A stretch of DNA of 64,000 bases from Eutreptiella sp. 'Long Island Sound 2002' (GCA_964036045.1 OZ038381.1:157856283-157920282); one strand, 5' to 3'; counted from the first letter of the stretch, positions 26,391-37,251 are shown. A program made the numbers and translations. The notes: generated from the letters alone by a model not told the origin.

Positions 26391-27102
26391 AGAAAGATGT
26401 CTGTGCTTTATGCCCTAGATATTTTGATGATGTCCTGCAGGTTTTGTAGTTGAAAACCCAAACCAAAGCAGCAAGTAGAGCAATAAGAGGATGTGGATCG
26501 AATCAATGATTGGTTTTGGAATCCAGTGTAACACAGAAGGGCTGCAGATAGACAAAGCAGGTTTATACACATAGATTCAATCACAAATGGATAATACAAA
26601 AGATTTTATATGAAAATTGGTCAGACTCTAGCCTCAGAGGTTGCATTAGGCACTTCATGTGCACTCTTTTGGGTGAAATGGTGCTGGTTAGGACTGAGAG
26701 GCATAGATGTCAGGACCACACAGAAAATGACTTGGCCAAGCAACTGAATTCAGAAACAGTTACACAGTAAGACCACAATAAGTGGTAGAGACAATTGAGT
26801 ATAGGGGTCTTGGGGTGGGAGACCACTAGGCTTAACCTCCAAGGCCAACAAGCATGAAATGCATGTTTTATTTTGGTATGTCCTCCATGAAGGAAGGTAC
26901 CTCCGCTCAGTTGAGTGGTAGGAGTGAACTTCATGGGGGGGGCTAGGGTCACAACCCTAGTTACTTTGAGAAAGTGTACTTTAAGCAACTAAAGAGAGAT
27001 AAAAACACTTAAGTTTGTCTTAGCATCAACAAAAGGGTTTTAAGGGGGGCTTAGCCTGGATCAAGCCCTCCAAGAAAGACATGGCAGTGACTTTTTCTTA
27101 CT
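26391..27102 (-). repeat. Element A 3' LTR
   Basis: 712 bp, matching 37263-37974 with about eight differences counted by eye. Its outer edge abuts the GACAG duplication. Its inner edge is preceded, in element sense, by the purine tract CCAGGGGGG (plus-strand 27103 onward). That is the expected polypurine tract for plus-strand priming. Confidence 0.9.
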
Positions 27103-27336
27103 CCCCCCTGGAGTACTAGTTGATCAAGCTAGTAGGACCAAGGAAAAAGGCTCAAATATTCCCAAAATTACCTCAGAAAATGCATTAAACTTACCAAAAA
27201 CATCCTCATCACTTCATAGAAGCCTATCACACTGTAGGTACCCTTGAAAAACAGTGTAATGTACCGTGAATGATGTCCCTTCGAAGGGGCATTCCTCAAA
27301 AGTCGCCGGCGTGCGACGAAAACTTTTGGAAAAAGT

Positions 27337-27410
27337 TTGGGGGTAGTGGGAATTGAACCCAGGACTACTCCCTAGAGCACATATTGTTGCCCACTAGGGT
27401 ATAGTCGAAC
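27337..27410 (-). ncRNA. tRNA-like sequence in element A 3' UTR
   Basis: On the minus strand, TACCCTAGTGGG (27390-27401) fits the A box at 11 of 12 positions and GGGTTCAATTCCC (27348-27360) is a good B box. Their spacing is close to that of a tRNA. The acceptor ends do not pair, and the anticodon stem is poor here. Element B keeps the same segment at 41188-41260. It is a captured tRNA or SINE-like Pol III promoter, not a working tRNA gene. Confidence 0.45.
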
Positions 27411-28392
27411 GCTCTAGTGCGGACGGCTATCGCTGTATAAACAGCGTTTTAGTAAACGTCCTGACCAAAGGCCAGGCGGAGCAATACTCCCAATGGAGGA
27501 CACAAACCCCCAGGAGCTGGAAAGAATAGAAAATGTAACCAGCAGGGAGTGATTCCTGCGGTTTAGCGGAAGGGGTTGCGATTTAGCAAGTGAAATCGTT
27601 AAAATTCGACGAAACCACGCGGGAAATCGTCATTTTTACACATAACTTAAAGTCGCAGACAAGCGCAAAGGAAGCGGACTCCAAGAAAAGGGTTGCGCAA
27701 GCGTAAACGGCTTTTGGAAAAGAAGGTATGAGCCGTAGTTTTTAAAGTTTCAAAGAAAATTTTTGCACAGGTGCATCAAATTTTTTATAAACTTTAGAGT
27801 CAAGTATTCAAATCCAGCCCACACCACAGAGCAGGTCAACAACCCATCTCTAAGGTATGTCAGTGTCACCTCACACTCACGCATTGCGTTCGTGTTGGTT
27901 GTTTCGTCAAAACGTTAGGGTTGTCAACGCTGTGCTCGTTGGGGGGTCGGGTGTTCTTCTCTCGTGCTCTGCACAGGTAAAAACAGGAATGAAAGGTATG
28001 TGATGCGAATGGAGCGCGCAGCGCGCACGTAGGGTTAGAATATGCGCTGTGCTCGCGATGCATGTGCCTAATCGAGGCATCCACACGCTGTGACGCTTTA
28101 CCTGTATCCCAAATTCACCCTTGTTTTCTTCTTCACAGGTAAGTACAGAAAGCGTTTGTTTGTGTGCGGCCGTGGCGTTAAAGTAGGGTTGCTTAAAACG
28201 CTTAGGCTTGTTTTGTGTTCGTTTCAATTCGGCATTCACACGATGCATGGTGAGTAAGGTAGGTTAGCCCAGGAGGAGCTCACCTCCTGGTTGAGTCAGT
28301 GGTTCAGCCTCCCTTCCCTGCGTGCACATGATGCATTAAAGGGTAGGCCACGCGAATTGGGCACGGTAAACCTTGTTTAGGTTACCCAGAGG

Positions 28393-28426
28393 CTCCTCGG
28401 TACGTTCTTTAAGAGAACCCGAGGAG
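28393..28426 (-). ncRNA. Covarying hairpin, element A copy
   Basis: Outer stem CTCCTCGG / CCGAGGAG and inner stem GTTCT / AGAAC with a TTAAG loop. In element B (42438-42473) the outer stem is GCTCCACC / GGTGGAGC. Both strands changed together while the inner stem and loop length stayed constant. The role is unknown; packaging, RNA stability or 3'-end formation are possibilities. Confidence 0.5.
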
Positions 28427-28486
28427 TTTCTTAAAGCTTGCTTGCTTGACAGGGGTAGCTGAATCTTCAGCGTGTTTGCGGACAGT

Positions 28487-28519
28487 GTATTATAGGTCAC
28501 ACTGAGAACCGTATAATAC
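28487..28519 (-). ncRNA. Second inverted repeat in element A 3' UTR
   Basis: Arms GTATTATAGG and CC-G-TATAATAC with a loop of about a dozen bases. The element B counterpart is weaker (TATAACAC on one arm). Confidence 0.3.
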
Positions 28520-29421
28520 GGGGAGTGTGGCTTGGTTCCTCCGCCGCAAACGCCCCTTCATTTGCCTCTGTTGTACAGGTGGGAGAGGTTAAGGGTGATT
28601 GGTGCACGCAGCAGCTGCCTTCGGCGGCTATCCATTTTTCTGCCCCAGCAAACAGGGGCGCTCATCACAAATCAAATGACTGTGCCTCAGCCAGGACTGG
28701 TGAGGGCAGTTCGACTTCAACGACATCTGCGCTGTGCACGCAACGAGAGCACCCCTTCCCTCCAAGCCCTAGCAGGGGAAACGCGTTGTGGCGTCCCCTG
28801 TTAGGCCACAGCTGCTTAGGAGCGCTGTGTTCTCTTGTCCTCTTCACAGGAGGGCCACTAGGGCCTGAGTCTTCCTGGACAGCAGCCCCAAGTAGCGTGT
28901 GTAGGGGTTAGGGTCAGCAGGCCTGGCAGGAGTGGAGTGCAAGTGATGAGTGCTCACCCTGCCTTCGAAGGCCGGTGCTGGCGTTAGTCAGTGTAGTGTA
29001 GTGGTGTCTCCTGTCCCGCGTGCTTTTACTCGTGGGGAGGGGAGTGCGTTAGCTTTTGGCCTGTAGCAAAAATGGGCGTTTTGTATGCCCTTAGCACACT
29101 TGGCCACCCCTCCCCTCTAGTAGGTAGGGCTTTTGCCGTCTTACCCCAAGGATAGGCGCCAGCACAGAAATTGGGCGCCATAGGAGTGGTAATAGTACCT
29201 GATTAGGACCTTCCGTCCGGCGTCAGCGAAGCCCGGTCTCCGGGAGCCACGCTGGGGAGAGAAGTGAGACACACACAGACATACGTAGCACACATAGGGG
29301 TATGGTACACCCTGTAAGGAAGGGTAGAACCCCACGGATCTGGACCAGTCAGGGGTCCTAACTGTGGGCTCGCTTGTCCCCAAGGAGGGAAGACACACCT
29401 TGCCTCATAACACCTTGCTTG

Positions 29422-29751
29422 TCATTCCCCCCTGGTGTAGTAAGCCACCGTTCTTCGTTGGCTCTCCAAGGTCATTACATTAGGGCAGTCCCCATGCAAC
29501 ACATGGTCAACAAGGCATACACTCGCTGGGTGGCTGCAATCCTGATAAGCGGCCACCTGGTCCACGCTGGAAACCATAGGCATGGGTCTGCAGGGCACAG
29601 ACAGGGTCAGTGCAGTGCTCAGTAAGCAGTAGTCTGTGAAAAACCAATGGCCTGCGGCCAGGGAGTGGTTGTCACGGGGGGCTAACGGTCCTGTCCTGCG
29701 ATGCAATGCGGGGCAACTGTGACAACTGCTCTTACACCCATACTCAGGCAC
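29422..29751 (-). CDS. Small ORF downstream of pol, unknown
   Basis: A 109-residue frame starts 50 bp after pol stops. Element B has an equal-length homologue (43421-43750) with roughly ten amino-acid differences. It is Cys/His-containing (CKSSCHSCPALHRR near the N-terminus) and has no recognised domain. Most differences look non-synonymous, so conservation may only reflect recent common descent. Confidence 0.22.
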   Translation of the reverse strand: MPEYGCKSSCHSCPALHRRTGPLAPRDNHSLAAGHWFFTDYCLLSTALTLSVPCRPMPMVSSVDQVAAYQDCSHPASVCLVDHVLHGDCPNVMTLESQRRTVAYYTRGE

Positions 29752-29801
29752 GACTGCAGAAGAGTGCTCACTGCACCTGTCAGTAGACTGACACAGGGAA
29801 A

Positions 29802-32800
29802 TTAGTTTCGCTTCTTACGCTGGGACATAGTCTCAGCACGGGTCAGGAGCTGACCCTCGTTGTTCTCAACGAGGCAAGTGCGGAAGATGGGGTTGATACT
29901 CCCATCTGGTTGTATGAAGGCTGACATAGGTTCCCAGGTCGCCTCGGACAACCCATAGCCATCCCATAGGGTTAGGAATTTCCAGCCCTGTTTATACTCG
30001 TGGCGAGCAATACCTGCAACCACGTAGTAACCATCGACTGCCATCTCATCGGCAGTCATCTCTTCGAGTTCGTCTGCCTCCTCTGGACTGGCAGCGTTCT
30101 CTAGGTCTATACGTTCGACCTCACTGTCGCTGAGGCGCCACTCATCCCAAGACAAGTCGTCAGGGGAGTGATAGTGCCTCAACTGCTTAGGTGCACATAG
30201 CAGTTCACCACCTAGACGTGGACTGCACCTGACATGGATCCTGGATCCATCTATCCTGATGATACGATAGGGTCCAAAGTAAGGGTCCTGTAGGCAGTTA
30301 CGTGGCCAGGAGGGTAGGCGTGAATGGTGTACCAAAACAAGGTCACCAACCTTGAAGCTGGCAGGTCGCCGTAGGCGGTTCCGTCGGCTCTGTTCACGGT
30401 CACGAATGTGCCTCAGGTTAGTACCAGCCTGCTTAGCCAGAGACTGCTTGTGTTCCAGCCAATCTCCCACAGGGCTCTTGAAGTCCTCAGGAAAGGGGGT
30501 TTTGAAGAACCAAGCAGGTTGTCCTCCATGGAACAGTTCGTGAGGGGTGAAACCCGTAGAAGAGCTCCGCTGTGAGTTCATGGACAGCACTGCCCAGGGC
30601 ACTAGGCGTACCCAGTCCTTGGTGCGCTCCTGTTTCATCAGGATCCTTAAGTTTTGCTCCACCACACGGTTCTGTCTCTCACAGAGGGGGTTAGACGTGT
30701 GGGTATAGGGCACACCTGTGGTTACCTCCACGTTGAGGGCATTTAGCACTCGTTTGTACCACCCAGTGTCACTGCGGATGCGTACATCCTCATCAGAGTG
30801 CACCTGCTTAGGTGCTCCATAGGGTTCGAACCATTGTTCGACCAACATTTTCACAGTCTGCTCACCTGTGATTTTCTTATTGCAAGGGAACACACCGGTG
30901 AAGCGAGATAGACCACAGGTGACCACAAGGCAACTATCATAGCCGCCAAAGCGTGGTAGGCCGTGGATGTAATCCACGTAGAGAAGAGAGTTAGCACAAT
31001 AGGGTATGGGTAAGCTGGAGATCAGGCCCCTATCCCTACTGTCGCTCTGCTTGCTGGCATGACACCCACAAGCATCCACAATGGTCTGCATACGCGACCT
31101 CAGTTCAGTCAGGGTTAGACTAGAGTAGAAACACTCACGGAAGAAGTCCACTGAGCGATTAGCGCCAGTGTGACCAGAACTGAGATGGGACCACTGTAGG
31201 CACCCATCCAGTCGTGCCTCAGGCACAACAATCGGGTCCTCGTAGAAGAGGTACTGATTGTTTTTATACCACTGGTGCCCGTCAATGACCCGGGGTTCGA
31301 GACCAGTGCTGAGGGTTTGGAGAATTTCTTCATACTCTGACTGATAGTCGGTTAGACTCCAACCCTCCAGGATTCCGGCAGTGCGCATGGACAGGTCAAG
31401 CTGGACATCCATACGCTGGAAAGCCTCTTTGGCGAGCGCCTCAGAGCTCTCACCAATAAGCGCATCGAAGTTATTGCGCGATATATAGTCAGACAGTTCA
31501 TTCTTAATCCCGGGGATATGATGCACTGTCAGCCTGAACTGGCTCAGGTAAGTCCACCACCGTTTTAGCTTTGCTTTTTCAGGTGGTGGGCCCTTCTGAA
31601 AAGACTTCACAGGCTCCTGGTCACACAGCTAGACAATAGGGTTAGATCCCAGGATTCGGGATTGTGACGATAGTACCAACATACCGGCCAGGAGTTCCTG
31701 GTCATAGGTGCTGTAGTTGGAACGCGCTTGGTTCCATTTCCAATTCCAGTGTCCCAGTGGCACCAGTCGCCACTCACTGGTAGGATAGTCATGTTTCAAC
31801 GAACCATCACGGTTCAGTCCAGTAGTACGATAATGGCAGTGGGTTAGTTCAGCGGGGTTAAGCTCCTGCCATTGGTAGATCGTACCTCCCCCACCTACAT
31901 CACTGGCATCAGTGATCAGGACTATCTCGCCCTCAGGGCGGGGCACTCCCAGGCAGTTGGAGGAGGCAATCTTCTTCTTCAACTCCTGGAAACACTCTTC
32001 CTCTCTGGAGGTCCATCTCCAGGGAGTAGCTTTCTTGATCAGGTCAGTGAGGGGTGCAGAGGAGTAAGTAAAATTGTGGATGTGACGCCGATAGAAATTA
32101 CAGGCGCCCACAAAACTCCTCACATCGTGTAGACCCTTCTTAGGGTCATCGCGAATCTGCATGTTCTGTAGGGGCTGCATCTTAGACGCGGCTGGTTTCC
32201 ACCAGCCGTACCCCACGTCGAAACCCAAATACTCCATCTCCTCTTTCATAAACTCACATTTTTCGAGTTTGATTCGGAGATGGTTTTCTTGACAGACAGT
32301 GAAAAATTCACGGAGGAGAAGGACGTGGTCCTCTTTGGTATTAGTACCTAAACTCACGTCGTCGATGTGAGCCTCCATTTCTGCACCCCGAGAAATCAAC
32401 TCTTGTACTAGAGGCCTGCATCTCAGTATGTACAAAATTTTGTTCATAAGCTCCTGGAAGAGCGCTGGGGCATTTGCCACCCCGAAAGGCATAACCTTCC
32501 ACTTGAAGACACGACCCTTAGGGGTTATAAAGGCCAGCAGCTCCTGAGCTGCGGCGGTTAGGTCAACCTGCCAGAAACCAGAGCGTTTGTCCATTTTGGT
32601 CTTATACCTGCAGTTGGCAATACGCTCCAGGGTGTTTTCCATGTTAGGAATACTCCCTGAGTGGTTCTGGGCTTTCTTGTTGACCTCACCATAGTCTACA
32701 ACAAGACGTAGGGCAGTCGACCCTGGTTTAGCAACAAGGAAACAGGGACTGCAGTGATGGGGATAGTCCCCGTGTTTATACTCTTCAACGAGGCCAGCAT

Positions 32801-34604
32801 CAATGCATTCTTGGATCTGGCGCTCGATTTCTTCGACCTGTTCCTGTGGAGCGGGATAGGGACGACGCCTCACTCGCGTCTTTTCAAATTCTGGTTTCAA
32901 TTTCAGGTCCATCTGGACCAGTTTTTTACAAGAAAGGGGAGGCGGCAAGGCGCCGAACACCTCCTCATAGGTTATCAGCAGTCTCTTCAGGCGGGGGTCA
33001 AGGTTAAGACTCTCCCGTTTCTGAAGGAAATCCTCCTCAGCATGGAGGTTGCTTTTTCCATGTTCTTTCTTTTTCTGCCGATCAGCAGTTTCGGCAGGCA
33101 CAGTACCATCGTCCCACTCAGGGGGACATTGCTGCCCATAGTGTAGAGAATACACTAGAGGTATCTCCGGATCAGGCAGCGTATAGGACTCATCGTCCTC
33201 CTCAGACCAGATGGAGTATTTCCAGGTCTGGCTGAGGTATTGCAGCCGCTCTTGGCGCTCAATACCTTCGGCCTTCAGGTACAACAGCCGCCGGAGTTCT
33301 TGAGTGTCATGCTCAGACAATGGCCAGTTATTAGCAGCAGGCTGCGCCAGAGCATCAGTACTCCGGGCCACGGGTTCACCTGTGTGCACAGGCTGCATGT
33401 GTAGCACTGGCTTCCCAACAGGGGAGGCGGGTTCAGAGGTTGACTCTAGATCTACCTCCTCTAGCAACAGCTGAGCTAGGAAAGCACTATGTTTTAGGTC
33501 AACACAGCTGGGATCAACAGAGGGAATAGTGCTGGCGATCTCAGACAGTTGGTCGTCAGCATCCTCTTTTACAGCTGCAGGTTCCAGATAGTCATCAGGA
33601 GACACACACCCTGTAAGTGTGGCAGATAGGTGCTCAGGAGATCGATTTTTGAGATCATAAAGGGTCAGGCCACGATTTTCGGCCATGACCTCTTTTAGTA
33701 GCACCTGGTCTAGGTCACACAGGGGTACAGGATTGAGAGATCCATCGACGATGGACAGGAAACTGGCCCACTCAGGGGCCTGCATAGCTGTGTCTGAGTC
33801 CTCAGGCACATAGATGGGGCCGTCGGGGAGTTGCACTCTTCCCACGGTCATTGGATCTAGCATACGGCGCCAGTAAGCATGTTCACCAAAGCAACCCCAG
33901 TCAGGGGTGCACATAACAACCCTTCCTCCCTCATAAGCGATTTTGGTTAGAACCTTCGCGAGCAGGGAGAAGGGAGGGTTAGCATACGCTAGGCCCATTG
34001 CTTTCCAGAAGAAAGGGAAAGCATTGTTCATTCGTTTCGAGCAGTACAACTGCATGATGTGCTGTTGTTGGCTCGCAAACAATTCCACCTGGATCTCATC
34101 CAGGTTTACCTGAAGGGCCGCCAGTCCATTTTCAAGAACGTGACGGGCCAGTTGGTAGTTTTCAGTACGATAGTTCGTCTTGGCTGCGTAGCGCAGCCCA
34201 GACTCTTTTCGTCCTGACAGCTCCAAAGGAACGGAGAATAGCCCACTGCCAAAGTCGCAGTGCAAAGAGTAAGGACGCTGTGGGGACAGCATTTTAACCT
34301 GGGGGTTTCTTCTTAGAAAGTCGGTGCCAATGACGATGTCAAAGGCGTCAGTGTCCAACACTCTGCAGTGTTGGGTCACGGTTTCGTCGCCCAGACATAT
34401 GGTCACATCGACCCCCCCCAAGGAATGGATGGTACGCCCATCCCCTACTCTTATGGCCACGGTCTTAGTTTTCCTGAAAGTCTTCAGCAGGCGCCGGGCC
34501 ACTATGGAAAGTGTTGCACCGGTATCAAGCACCGCTCGAAAAACCTGATCCCCGATTTTCACGAGGATCCAGAAAACCAAGTCCTCCTCTTCGGAGCCGC
34601 CCCC
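29802..34604 (-). pseudogene. pol: Element A pol: protease-RT-RNase H-integrase-chromodomain
   Basis: One frame of about 1,600 codons follows the gag TAG. No ATG lies between that TAG and the protease, which starts VLDTGATLSI (Asp-Thr-Gly near 34526). The reverse transcriptase carries the VMPFGVANAPALFQ motif and a HIDD catalytic box (32358-32369; Tyr is more usual than His). RNase H starts at LITDASDVGGGG. A TAG at 31629-31631 then interrupts RNase H; element B has TGG (Trp) there. The second part (from 31610) has the end of RNase H (HHIPGIKNELSDYISR), an integrase zinc-binding region (HLSSGH, CGCH), a DDE core with Asp in YVDYIHG, Asp in HSDED and Glu in CERQNRVVEQ, and a C-terminal chromodomain (about 29.86-30.05 kb; WKFLTLWDGYGLSEATWEP). 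The order is that of Ty3/gypsy chromoviruses. Unless the TAG is read through, this copy is defective. Confidence 0.9.
31629..31631 (-). other. In-frame TAG inside RNase H
   Basis: The reading is NPIV-stop-LCDQEPVKSF, with both sides in the same frame. The element B codon is TGG, so a single G-to-A change explains it. Confidence 0.85.
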
Positions 34605-34607
34605 CTA
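34605..34607 (-). promoter_or_regulatory. Conserved gag-pol TAG codon (candidate readthrough site)
   Basis: The context is GAG-GAA-TAG-GGG-GGC-GGC in element A and GAG-GAG-TAG-GGG-GGC-GGC in element B (63040-63042). Gag and pol are in the same frame on both sides in both copies. That is the arrangement expected for termination suppression, as in gammaretroviruses, rather than frameshifting. Confidence 0.55.
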
Positions 34608-35050
34608 TTCCTCATCAGGGAATTTCACATCCACCCCTGCAGCCATGAGGGACTTGGCCATCCAGGCCAAGCGCCTCTTCTTAGAATTATTCCCCTCTGG
34701 GGTAGCGTCATCCCCTTGGGGGCGTTTCTTGGGTTCAACTGCGGGAGCGGGTGTAGCAGCAGGAGTGGGTGTAGCAACGGGCGCTGATGAGCGCCTCTGG
34801 GGGTTAGGGGGTCCAGTTTTGCCACCCCCTTTGCCACCTCCTTTACCACCTTTATCCCCGTTCGGGGGATTTCTAGCGGGCGTCTGGGTCTTCTGGCGCT
34901 CCGCCTCCTGACGCTTGAGTTTGTCACTCTCGCGTTTCTTGATGTGGCATTCGTCCTCGTAGTGACGACGTTTGCCACAGTAACCACAGGTGATGGTACA
35001 CCTGAAATGGTCCTGATGGGTCACCTGTTTCCCATCTTTGGTGTGCTGCT

Positions 35051-35418
35051 TTTTTTTCCCACGGCGTTGGCCGCCACCCATAACGTCGTCATCATTGTTC
35101 CATTGTGCATGTCACACCGTCATTACCGTATGTACATTTAAGTATGTACAGTAACCCCACTTGGAGGTGGTTCTGGTGGTGGCCTGAGCTGAAAAAAATC
35201 CCAGAGGGAAGGAGAGAAGAATGGTTGAGGTGGTGGCAATGATTGTGGGCGCATGGCAGGCTGAATTAGTGGCCTGTGTGGTGTTTTTTTGCCCCTCTTT
35301 GGTGTCCTGGTTGCTGCTTTATGTGTGACCTTCGAGGGCAGGGGTTCAGGTTCATGGTACTGTGGTTTTCGCTTTGGGGCGGAAGAAAGGGATGTGCCCA
35401 TTGGTGAACCTTTTAGAC
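35051..35418 (-). mobile_element. 368-bp poly(A)-tailed retrocopy inserted in gag
   Basis: Flanked by a perfect 16-bp duplication TCTTTGGTGTGCTGCT (35035-35050 and 35419-35434). The left end is a T-run, meaning a poly(A) tail on the minus strand. Element B has no insert at this site. The tail plus a target duplication of this size are hallmarks of LINE-driven retroposition of an RNA, either a processed mRNA or a SINE. Confidence 0.8.
35138..35401 (-). CDS. 87-residue Pro-rich ORF inside the retrocopy
   Basis: The ATG lies 17 nt after the retrocopy's 5' end. The frame fills most of it and ends about 87 bp before the poly(A) tail, so the insert looks like a full small mRNA with a short leader. 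The protein begins MGTSLSSAPKRK, compatible with N-myristoylation at Gly2. It is Pro/Lys-rich with no known domain. It is inactive here unless expressed from gag. Confidence 0.35.
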   Translation of the reverse strand: MGTSLSSAPKRKPQYHEPEPLPSKVTHKAATRTPKRGKKTPHRPLIQPAMRPQSLPPPQPFFSPSLWDFFQLRPPPEPPPSGVTVHT

Positions 35419-37251
35419 TCTTTGGTGTGCTGCTGACGTTTCATCTGCAGCATACAGCCACTGCAGAGATCGCAGTCAGAGGCATGACAAGGTCCCCCCT
35501 TGTCATTGACAGGTTGGCAGTAAAACAGGGGGGGTGTGCCTGCATCAGGTTGAACCTCGTTCAAGGCACGTAGGTTGCCCCTCCCTTTACCACCTCCCTG
35601 GTTGGTGTTAGTGGGATTTTTATGCCCCTTCCCTTCTCCACGTTCGGGGGTAGGGGTTCCACCTCGTCCCAAATGCTTCTTGAGGAATTTCTCCATGTGG
35701 CAGTCATTCTCTCTCTCAAGAGCTAGCTCAATCAAGAGATCCACCAGTTCATCGTACGAGTGGGTCCTGCTCTTCCTCTCAGAGGTGGAGCGGCAATCAT
35801 CCCACGTACGCTGGGGGATCTTACTCATGAGCCACAGGTGGGGCTCAGTGGCTCCGTAGGAGCCCACATTCATCCTCGAAAACAAGTACTCCAAGTCGCA
35901 CACATACTCAGAAATTCGCGCAGCGGATGGAAACTCCGGGAGCATAGGTAGCTCCTCGATCTGTGTGCGTACGCTGAGGTCAGTGTCATAGACTGGGAAT
36001 GTTTTCTCTAACCTCAGGAGTACCTCTGCCCAGGTAGAGCAGGTTTTCACAATCTGTTTGACCTGTTTTTGCAAAAATTTCTTTTTGCATGAGCGTTTTA
36101 GTAGTGAACATTTGGTGGCCACATCCACATGGGATTGGCCAGTCAACAAAAGGAACTCTGCAAATTCTTCTGCCCATTCAGGCAGATTCTTGGGGTCGAA
36201 CTCCGGCAGTTCCAGCTGGATGTTCGCCTGGGCAATTGGTCTGCCCGTCTTCTCACCCCCGGGAGTTAGGCCTGAAGGCGACACGCCGGCAAGAGGTGCC
36301 AGGGCTGACAGGCCTCTTCTCTCGATCTCTGTGACAGGCACGTCCTGTAGATCAGCCATAGGCACTGTCCTGGCACGGGGGTGAAAGGGGCTGGGGCAGG
36401 TAACCTTAGGCAACAGCCTTGAGACCCTTGATCTCTTGAGATCTTCGGCCAGGGTACTCAGTCCTGGAGAGAGAGAGGGCAACTCAGGCTTGGGTAAGGG
36501 TTCTGCAATACCCAGTTTAGCCTTAATGGCCTCCGATAGGGCCGTCACATCTGCATCTTCTGATCCAGACAGTAGTTTGGCCAACAGCTCCGCCGTGTGA
36601 TCCAGGGCACCGTAGGTTGGCCTTCGATGATGATGTTCTTCGACTCGTGTTGGGCCCACTTCGGGAGCCCTTGGGGTTGGACAACATGGTCTTGGATACT
36701 CAGGTCTTAGTCGTCTTGGCAGGGATGCAGTGGACGGAGGACCAGAGTGTGCGTAGGACCCTAGGTCTGTACGTGGTATGGATCCATGTACAGCCAATGG
36801 CTCCTCTCCATCTTCCCCACGGATGGATTTGTAGTACTCCTCATGTAGGATGTACTCATCCCTCTTCTTCTTCAGCTCCTCATACTCCTCAGGTCCTTCA
36901 ATGGCAGTTGAGGATGAAGCTGGACAATTTGATCTTGATATTGAGGCAGCTACACGTCTGTGGAGGTGACTGTAGCTGTCTCCACCGTGTGCTGCTAAGG
37001 CCTCGGTGGTAAGGCCTTTATTCTCTTCCGCCCTTCTGCGTTCTGGATCTCCTTGGGACCCAGATGCGCCACTGAGATGATGTGGAGCTCGGTAAGGTGG
37101 TTCACTCATTGGGTGGGCCATGCTGCCCATTTGTACTTGGACAGTTCGGATAGGCCAGGTCCTGACGCTTGGCGTGGACATGATGAACTTGTTGTTCAGC
37201 TTTTGTTCTGCACTTCTTCTCAGGATCGGTTCAAAAGGTCAGAAGGGACTG

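Larger units (their letters stand above)
27103..29801 (-). mobile_element. Element A long 3' untranslated region
   Basis: 2.7 kb between pol and the 3' LTR, unusually long for a Ty3/gypsy element. The same region is kept in element B (40,953-43,816). It holds the tRNA-like segment, hairpins and small ORF listed separately. No envelope-like gene, signal peptide or membrane domain is visible. Confidence 0.75.
34605..37181 (-). pseudogene. gag: Element A gag, split by a retrocopy
   Basis: Starts at ATG 37181, about 70 bp after the primer-binding site. The N-terminal third is disordered. A capsid-like core begins near residue 320 (LPEFDPKNLPEWAEEFAEFL) and runs to about 500. Then come a Gly/Lys-rich linker, a Cys/His-rich patch, and a CX2CX4HX4C zinc knuckle (CGYCGKRRHYEDEC, 34947-34988), followed by a basic tail ending FPDEE-TAG. 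Removing the 368-bp insert (35051-35418) and one 16-bp duplicate leaves an uninterrupted frame of about 730 codons. The insert keeps the frame (384 bp in total) but supplies a stop. Gag packages element RNA into virus-like particles. Confidence 0.85.

Noticed and set aside
32754-33146. Plus-strand ORF within pol
   Set aside because: Antisense shadow of a clearly coding pol region. The equivalent antisense frame at 57286-57690 reflects the same homology.
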